From assembly GCF_029168945.1 (NCBI RefSeq), contig NC_083609.1, forward strand, positions 25,826,001-25,890,000: a stretch of DNA of 64,000 bases. Direction: 5' to 3'. Positions 56,109 through 64,000 of this stretch are shown in pieces (position 1 is the stretch's first letter; each line of letters begins with the position of its first letter). The stretch comes from Cannabis sativa. Its lineage: Eukaryota > Streptophyta > Magnoliopsida > Rosales > Cannabaceae. The translations under genes and the position numbers were made by a program. A model generated the notes under the pieces. That model had not been told where the DNA came from. It searched no databases and saw only the letters and a program-made list of their open reading frames with translations.

Positions 56109-57823
56109 GCCTTGATTCCTTTCTGTAGCAGAGCATCACCAAGATCTGAACTTGGATCTCTTTCTCTCCTTCCTTTAGTCTGAATCTCCTTCTTGTTGAT
56201 TGGATTCTTCACAATCTTTCACACTATGATTGAGATGCCACTTGATGTGTGTGGGCACTCACTCATTTACTCAAGGTTCGAAATTATTGAAGAAGAAAAG
56301 AGGAACAAAAGGTTTCGGCCTAAGCAATAGAAAGAGGCTCAATTTTTCTGAAAGTGAATTTCATCTGACAGAGTTAAGTTTGAATGTGAGCCATCACTAT
56401 CTATTTATAGGTAACCATCTAGGTTTAGGTTAGATTTATTTGGCATTAAAATAATGAAAAAATAAATGGTAAATTAAATGCATAGTGGCCGGCCATGTAT
56501 AGGATAATGGGCCCCACTTGCAATTTTGCCATTTTGTCATTTTTCCATCCTATTTTCTCAAAAACGACAATTTTCCAATTTAACCACTTGAATGCCAATT
56601 CCAATTATTTAATAACTAAAAATTAATTATTAAATAATATTGTCATTTAATATATTTATTAATTAGACTTATAAAGTCTCTTAATTAATAAATAAAACCT
56701 AGAATCTCTTTTCTTCACAATTTTGCCTTTGCTTAGTGAAAATTCATAAACTAGACATAGTCTAATTTTAGAATTATAATTGATTAATTAAAATCAATTA
56801 ACTGAGTCTTACAAGCAGTATGATCTCAACTAGTATGGGGACCATGGGGCTATATAATCGAGCTTCCAATAAGCAGATCAAGAATTTACCAAGTAAATCC
56901 ACTAACTTATTAATTGCTTGTTGATTCCACGCATAGAACTTAGAATTGCACTCTCAGTCATATAGAACACTCTATATGTTCTACGATATAAATACGCTAT
57001 AAATTATCCATTGTTATAATCCTAATTTGATCAATGATCCTCTAATAGATGATCTACATTGTATAGGGACTAAATTACCGTTACACCCTTTCAATGTATT
57101 TTATCCTTAAAACACTTAGCTTCGTATAAATGATATTTCAGCGAAGTGAAATGAGTACTCAACCATTTATCTCTGCTTAGCCAAGCTCGAAGGAAATCAT
57201 CGTTTCACTTCTAAATACCTATAGAAGTTATAGATTCCATATCTATGTTTAGCGCTCCCACTCAATTATACTATCATGTTCCCAAAATGTACATATCATC
57301 CTGACCCAAAAGTAGGCTTAACTAACAAATCAAAGAACATGAATAATACTCTTGATATCGAACCTAATCATGTCAGGATTAAGATCATTTGATCTAGGAT
57401 CAACTAGGTGATATTGAATTGAATAGATATTATGGTAAATTTAACATATCTAATCAAAGTTCAATATCGGTCCCTTCCGATGTATACTCCATACATCCGA
57501 TACTGGTAAACTTTGCCAATACCCTGGAAAGGACATGCCACTTATCCAAGGTGTAAGAATACCTATCGCTGATTATCATGCCAGTCTAAATCCAGTGAAC
57601 TGACAAATCAGGGAACAAACTTTCGAACATATAATCAAGATTATATTCCACTGTGTTGACAACACTATAATCATTAACAAATACATATGTTCTGGACTTA
57701 ACAGAATTTATAATCATGAAATAAATCATGTGAACCATGCAACATAAAATGTGATTTCTGATCTTTATTAACTAGTAAATCTGATTATATTGAAATGGGT
57801 TTATTAGGGCACAAAATCCAACA
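56109..57823 (-). mobile_element. 3' LTR of a second minus-strand Copia-type copy (truncated)
   Basis: Matches the LTR 11733-13624 from CCTTGATTCCTTTCTGTAGC onward and ends ATCCAACA at 57823. The first about 170 bp (TGTTGGAA end) are missing. It is more diverged than the nested pair. Confidence 0.7.
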
Positions 57824-58306
57824 AACTCCCACCTGCACTAATATAAACAAAAAGTACATTTTAAATAATCTCAACACCTTGATATACAAACCAAGTGTAG
57901 TATGTAGTATACTCTCCGTAATAAGATCTGACAGGTTGTATTGAACACAACCTTTTCTCCACCAATACATTTCCTTAATCACCAAATCCTTGATATTGTG
58001 AAATTCCTCTCTATATGTCTACTCTCTTGGGATACTGGATTCTTTACTATTGGCAATTACTTTTGTGTTAGTTAGGAAGTAACACTAGTAATTAAAAAAT
58101 GTTGGAACAATGCCAAAAATATATAGAACTTTCCTTAGACTGAATAAGTACCTTTCCTGCAACTTTAACATTCAGTCTCTCTCTGGTAGACTTAGAGACT
58201 TCAGATAGGTTTTACACTTCTCCAAAATCACTCCTCCACCCCCAGACTAATCACCATCTCATCAGCAGACTTGCAAGTCTAGAAATCTGATTTGGTGTAG
58301 TCTAAG

Positions 58307-58738
58307 TGTGACAGTCAGTAGTCCCGTGATCTGTAAGGGAAAATACCGGGTAAGCTGTGCAATCCCACATAGCCTGGGGAAGGTCAAGTGGGATGATTCT
58401 GAGACTGTGTATGTATGGGACTACACAGTTAAAGAGAACTTAAATGGATTGATTGGTACTACCTATGTCAACAAGGTGCATCTTGTTTTTCGGTAGCCCA
58501 TCACGAAGAACTCCACAGTTAAGCGTGCTTGACCTGGGGCAATTTCAGGATGGGTGACCTCCTGGAAAGTTTTCCCAGGAAGCGTGTGAGTGAGGACAAA
58601 GCACGCTAGAAACACTCGTGTTGGTCTGTAGGGTCAGTCATCAATCCAGGAAGCAGCCAGAGTGGCGTACTCGTGTATAAGAGCCATTCATTCCATGGGT
58701 GTAAGGACCCAATGGAGGCTTGAAGCGGGGACGTTACA
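58307..58738 (+). mobile_element. Solo LTR with 5S rRNA-like core (Cassandra-type TRIM)
   Basis: 432 bp from TGTGACAGTCAG to GGGGACGTTACA, flanked by the exact 5-bp duplication CTAAG (58302-58306 and 58739-58743). The empty site CTAAG is present in the sister copy at 14118-14122, proving insertion. From about 58475 to 58580 it resembles plant 5S rRNA: A-box-like AGTTAAGCGTGC (58517-58528) and GGATGGGTGACCTCC (58548-58562), the internal pol III promoter parts. The following GCGTGTGAGTGAGGACAAAG is typical of Cassandra LTRs. No internal region or second LTR remains. Confidence 0.85.
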
Positions 58739-61700
58739 CTAAGAGTATTAAATACACCCTTATCGACTAACATATAGTTCCTCTTCTTAATCTTAAGATT
58801 CACTTGATTGTCTTCCAATGCTCCTTTCCTGGATTAATCTGATACCTACTCATTACTCCCACTCAACAGTAGGTGTCTGGTCTAAGGCATACTAAAGCAT
58901 ATCTGAGACCTCTCACTGTTGATTCAAGGAATTCTTTCATGGATTTATCTTTTTTGGAATAGTTGAGACTTTTCCTTAGATAAATAAAATCTATGTCTAG
59001 AAGCCGAGAAGCTTCTATAGATTTCCATTAGAAAAGAAAATGCTTCATCATCTTACTAAAGTAAGTTTCTTGCACTAGAGTAAGTAAATTACCAGGTATA
59101 CCACAAGCCATAGGTTTAGATAAACTCAAACCTTCAATACCAAGAACAGAAAGTATTGTTAAGTCCATTGAATAGACTTGCAAACAAAAAACTTCTTTCT
59201 TGTCCTTGTAATAGAAAACTTTAGGTTATTCCATATGAATGGATTTGACCATAGTTCTCTTGGCTTTTCTTCTTAGTTTCTAATTTTGACAATCCATTAC
59301 TTGATTAAACTCACAATGGATTTTAATCACTAGTGTATTCCAAGTCATTATAGGGTGAGTTCCTAGAAACCCTCCCACTACGACAAGGTACCGTAAATTA
59401 TGTCTAAGAATCTAAATGGTATTGACCTCTTCGGTTGTGTTAAGACAACAGAGGCAGTGGGATCATCTTGTTTCGAATAAGATGATAGAACACTTATGGA
59501 ATCAAGAAAAAAAATATCTCCTTTATTTGCTACTTTATTTTCAGACTTAGTCATTTTCTTAGAAAAGTAGTGTTTGTTGAAACAAACACTTTCTTATCTA
59601 ATGACTATGGGATGGTTCACCCCTAATCACTTAGAATAGCTAACAAACATGAAAACCTTGGTTAATAGTTCTAGCTTTTCTTAAGATTTCGATTAGGTCA
59701 TCCATGAATCTAGTAATGGTTTACACTAAGTACACAATAATTCCATCATTCAGAAATTTTTCTTTCACTAGGGTATTACCTTAGAAGGACTTAGGCAACG
59801 ACTAGTAACTAATCATCAATATGCAAATCGAATTTTTGGGGAGGTAAGTTTTGATATAATTTAAAAATCAACTTAATGATCTTTGAACTGCATATCTACT
59901 AACTATTTCTCCACCCCTATCAGTTCGCAAGATCTTAAACCACTTACCTTAATGGTTTTCACCATTGCCAGAAATTCATGAAATTTTTCAAACATTTCAA
60001 ATTTCTTTGCATAAGGTAAAATCTAGAGTGATCATTTTAAGAACATAACGAAAATTCATATCCACCCCTGAATGTACATCCATTTGCGAATGAGATGATT
60101 ATATTTTCAGTGGATATAGGCATATTGACTCTTTGCAGAGAATGATCTTGTCAAAACCACTATGAACAAGATACAAATGCCATAGATAATAAAATGTGGT
60201 TGTGTCTTTTGATGACTTTGTTTAGTTACATCAAAGAGTTCTTAGAATAGTGCAAGTGGATCCTGGTCACAGAATACTAAACTCATATTCCATACTTTAA
60301 TATACAGTTTGAATCCATTGATAGAAAATAGTTATTAAACACTTGTGAAAGTGTAACTGTATTGTATTCTGGAAATAGAAATATAAAATCTCTATTTGGA
60401 ATCGAAAATTCAATGTCAAACACTTAAATTTATACCAAATATACATGAGTATTATTCTATCTTGAACCACCACTACTAATCGAACTCTAAGTCTGATTTG
60501 CCTAAAGTAAACATATATAAGTAGGAAATTTTAAAGATTGAAGATTTATATCATTTCAGGATAAAATATCGGGAATATAATCGTATGCATCATTCAATTC
60601 CTTAAGAGGAAATAGAATGACATTTAATGATTTATAAACCATTTATCCAATGATATATTTATTGAGCTAATTCGAAATGAATAAGCTAAGAGGAATAAGG
60701 ATAATTTTGTATTTAAATAAGAATCCAACGATGCTCCGGTTAGTGAGAGTCAAAGTTATTCTTATTTATATATAATCTTCTTGTTTCATATTGTAAATAC
60801 TAGTCTAAGGTGTCATCAATTAATGAACAGCTAGATGTTGCATTTATAATATTTATCTATCGAGATCTAACACTATTATGTTTGTCTAATGGATGACAAT
60901 CCATTAGGGATTTGTCCCATTAAAACAACAAGCCAAGTTAGATCAACAATGAAGATTCAAAATTAAACTACATCTAATAACAGAAAATAACATGGTTCAA
61001 TATAAATTCACACACAATTCAGAAATTATCAAGCATTTAGCAAATAACAAAGACATGTGAAAATACAAAACAAGCATATCTTAAATAATTTCTAAGGTTT
61101 CCAACAATCTGATACAGTGTCCCAGTAGGCGAGAGTCAAAGTATCATTCATCGAATAGAGTTGTCAGCTCATCTCAAATGCAAATCATTCTAGCAACCTT
61201 TTATTCGATCAAAACAAGAATCCAACGTTGTCCCAGTAGGCGAGAGTCAAGGTTATTCTCATTTTATGAGCTTCTACTATTGTTTCATGTTTTATAAGTT
61301 TATCTCTAAGTAGTCACCGTAGGGGAGAGTCTAATAGAGACGAAAACTTACAAAACACTTAGCAAAAGAGATCTTACGGTGTTAAATGCGTTCAACGAAT
61401 AACCATCCATAAGGGGGACAAAGTCTAGCGTCTCGAGGTTACATTGAAAACATTTAACTATTGTAAGACCAACAATGGAGATCGAATATCCTTATAACTA
61501 AAAGCTCATTATTTTAGAGAGTTGTATTTTCTTTGATACTTATTTTAATCTATGTATTTTAATATATATATTTCTTTAATTAAAATTACCAATTTAGAAT
61601 AGAATTCTAAATATAAATTTTAATTTAATATTTATAAAATTATACTTAGATGGATATGAAAATAAAATGAATTATTTTCCATCTTAGTAATAATTTCCAA

Positions 61701-62799
61701 TAAATATTTAGAAAATTATTCAATTTAAGTTGTTTCAAAATTAATTTAAATTAATTTACAACTCAAATTTGATTTTCTATAAATATATATTGCATTTCAA
61801 AAAATTAAAGTATATAAGAATATAATTTTTAAAATTGCTCTAAAATAAAATAAAAATAAATCCTGAAAAAGTATTCTAATTTATGTTAGTCCAAAATTAA
61901 TTAAAAATTAATTTTTAACACAAATATAATTTTTCTATTTAATTAAATATTAAGAAAAATTTCAAATATTTAAGTATCATGATGAAAATCAACTCAAATA
62001 TTAATTTTCTATTTAATTAAATACACTAGAAAAATACTCCAAGCAAAACAAATAATATCTATCTAGACTTTCATTGACTAATTAATTCATTTTCTAATTA
62101 TAATATATTTTAGTTCATTTATTTTAATTAATCATTAAATGAAAAAAAAAATCATTGATTTAAGTTGGTCCAAAATTAAAATAAATAATTTTCAACTTTA
62201 ATCTATTTTTCAAATAAAATTCGAAATTTTTCTGCATTTAAATAAAAAAAAATGTAATTTCAAAAATAATAAAAAAAATGATTAATAAAATAAAATAAAA
62301 TATATTTTGAAAATTATTCAAATTTAAGTTATTATGAAATAAGATTTCGAACTTAAAATAATTTTCTATTTAATTAAAAATCATGAAAATAATAATATTT
62401 AAGTATCAAGAATAAAATCAACTTAAATATTTAATTTTCAATTTAATTAAATGTATTAAATACAAGAATTAAATAATCTAGTATAAAAGAAACTTAATTA
62501 TTATTTCTAATTTAATACTAGGAAAAATATTCTATAATTAAGTTGGTCCAAAATTAATTAAAATAAATAATTCATTTACAACTTAAAATATTTTCCTAAT
62601 TAAATATTAGAAAATATAACTAGTACTAGAAATTACTGTCTAGAATATATATCAATTAACTAAGTGTTTTTCTAAAATTAACTTTAAAATATTAAATGAA
62701 AAATAAATTATATATTTTAAAGCTAATTATGTTGCTAATTCAATTTTAATTAGGTTAGACTAAAATAATTAACCTAATATAATTATTTAAATAAGGCAA

Positions 62800-62905
62800 A
62801 TGAGCCTTCACAATTAGGGTAGTTCATGTGAGGGAGGGTTGGGTTCAGTATGTCGTACCCACTGCTATTGGCCCCCTAACTCTCACACAAGGCCCAAAGG
62901 AGAGG
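62800..62905. repeat. Second copy of the GC-rich leader block
   Basis: Corresponds to 18481-18590: GCCTTCACAATT, GGGTTCAGTATG, GTACCCACT, CTCACACAAGGCCC. Some pairing positions seen in the first copy are changed, so the longer stem is weaker here. Confidence 0.6.
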
Positions 62906-63018
62906 AATTTAACCTTTAAATAAACAATTGTTATTCATTGAATAAACCCAAATCTAATTGGGCCTAAATAAATTTACTTATGTCAAAATTTATTATAGCA
63001 ACCTAATCCATTTACTTA

Positions 63019-64000
63019 GGTGGCGTTTGGTAACACTTTTGTTTTTTAATTTTAAAAATGGAAAAATAAAAGTAGTTTTTTTGTTTTTAAAATTTTGTTT
63101 TTAAAAAACAAAAATGTGTTCTATAACTACTTTTGTTTTTAAATTTTAAAAACAGAAAACAAAAGTGTGTTCTGTAACCACTTTTGTTTCATAATTTTAA
63201 AAACAGAAAACAAAAGTGTGTTCTGTAACCATTTTTATTTTTCAATTTTAAAAACAAAAAACATAAATTTTGATTTTTTTTTCTTTTTTTAAATAAAAAA
63301 TTATGAATATCATTTATTTTTATTTTTAAACAAATATATAAAAATTATAAAAAAAATCAAATAAAAAATACTCATTAATATTTTAAAAAATTCAAGTAAT
63401 TTAAAATCACGAAACACATTATCTATAACACAAAACCGACAAATTCATAATAAAATATGAACTAATAATTGTCTAATCTTGAAGAAAACTATTAAAAAAG
63501 TTCTAATTGTTAATAATCTTCACTCATTATGCTTAAAGACTTGAAATCCTTGTGCTTTTGTCTTAACAGATTGTATTTGTTCCTTAATTGTGTATCAGTG
63601 TAACTTCTCTTCGCTTGTGCATAGAGCTCCTCCTTTATACGCTTCCATGATTGCTTTGTAAAGGTTGTAGTATTTCTATTTCCCTTCAAAACTTCTTCTT
63701 CCATAAGTTTAATAAAAATTTCTTCATGTTTTTCAGGCCAAACAGAAGCTTCGCTATTATCAATAATAACCACCTCACTATCTGTTCCTGTCATCTATTC
63801 AATCTACATGTAATTATAAAACTAATTCTAAAACTTATGTAAAAAAACCAATAAAATTAATTTAAAAAGTTACAAACTAATGCAAACTAATGAAGCATAA
63901 TCAAGTGTTGGCAACAAATGTTGGATCCTCATAAGGTGCAAGCTGGCTGCTATAGATATATATACACATTATCTATATCTATATATATAAATAGAATAAA
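63019..64000. mobile_element. PIF/Harbinger-like DNA transposon, left end
   Basis: Copia-type homology stops at TTA (63016-63018), a possible 3-bp target duplication. It is followed by the putative terminal repeat GGTGGCGTTTGGTAACAC, then about 230 bp of sub-terminal repeats (AAAACAGAAAACAAAAGTG, TTCTGTAACCACTTTT). A Myb/SANT-like ORF lies inside. The other end is beyond the window, so neither the duplication nor the inverted repeat can be confirmed. Confidence 0.5.
63510..63794 (-). CDS. Myb/SANT-like DNA-binding protein, Harbinger-type, 94 residues (truncated)
   Basis: The translation has the Myb/SANT-like (Myb_DNA-bind_3) pattern: VWPEKHEEIFIKLMEEEVLK near the start, TTFTKQSWKRIKEEL in the middle and YTDTQLRNKYNLLRQKHKDF near the end. 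Such proteins are the second ORF of PIF/Harbinger transposons, helping the transposase bind DNA; related genes also exist as host proteins. The usual glycine/tryptophan segment after the helices is missing, and the frame ends at SEDY, so it is a truncated or spliced copy. The start at 63794 is preceded by an in-frame region too short to judge. Confidence 0.6.
   Translation of the reverse strand: MTGTDSEVVIIDNSEASVWPEKHEEIFIKLMEEEVLKGNRNTTTFTKQSWKRIKEELYAQAKRSYTDTQLRNKYNLLRQKHKDFKSLSIMSEDY

Larger units (their letters stand above)
57824..63015 (-). mobile_element. Internal region of the second Copia-type copy (dead pol and AT-rich leader)
   Basis: Begins on the minus strand with the polypurine tract AGGTGGGAGTT and parallels 13625-18700: RT relic with TGTTGAGTGGGAGTAATGAG near 58855, CCACCCCTATCAGTTCGCAAG near 59915, repeated AGTAGGCGAGAGTCAA near 61120 and 61235, the AT-rich leader, and the GC-rich block near 62800-62900. 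A solo LTR with a 5S-like core interrupts it at 58307-58738. It is cut at 63015-63018 by the Harbinger-like element, so the 5' LTR and primer site are not in the window. No open frame is preserved. Confidence 0.7.

Overview
This is nuclear DNA from a flowering plant, most likely a eudicot. It has two intron- or organelle-targeted-type plant genes set in a dense nest of LTR retrotransposons, and the spacers are very AT-rich. The species cannot be named from the sequence alone; a Rosales-type genome such as Cannabaceae is only a guess. There is no bacterial, organellar or CRISPR content.

Layout. From 1 to about 4.6 kb lies the left end of an Athila-like Ty3/gypsy element (LTR, tRNA-Asp primer site, gag). 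Its gag is split by an odd 1.7 kb insert made of a polypurine tract, a complete tRNA-Asp ending in CCA, and a full LTR in the opposite orientation. From 4.6 to 6.8 kb is a second gypsy remnant with an antisense coding relic in front of its LTR. From 6.8 to 35.8 kb is a three-level nest. An old plus-strand Copia-type element (LTRs at 8970 and 31400) was hit by a related minus-strand element (11733-31397, target duplication CTTGT). That element's own 5' LTR was then hit by a Ty3/gypsy chromovirus (20619-30063, target duplication ATTTG). The old 3' LTR also holds a LINE remnant (about 32.4-35.0 kb). An unrelated LTR occupies 35802-37107.

A gene island follows. A four-exon DUF936 gene runs on the plus strand (coding 39971-45190), and an intronless P-class PPR gene runs convergently on the minus strand (47289-49160). 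They look like independent single-copy genes: a DUF936 protein of the family that includes cortical-microtubule regulators, and an organelle RNA-binding protein.

From 50.5 kb to the end transposons dominate again: an LTR fragment carrying a non-autonomous hAT element with an intact 8-bp duplication, a Copia gag-protease-integrase remnant, further LTR pieces, and a second minus-strand copy of the Copia-type family (about 56.1-63.0 kb). This second copy carries a solo LTR with a 5S-rRNA-like core (Cassandra type). Last comes the edge of a PIF/Harbinger-like element with a Myb/SANT-like ORF.

The main points for a second look are the polypurine tract/tRNA-Asp-CCA/inverted-LTR chimera at 2568-4266, the Copia-type family whose dead pol keeps the same stop codon in three copies, and the 5S-bearing solo LTR whose empty site survives in the sister copy.
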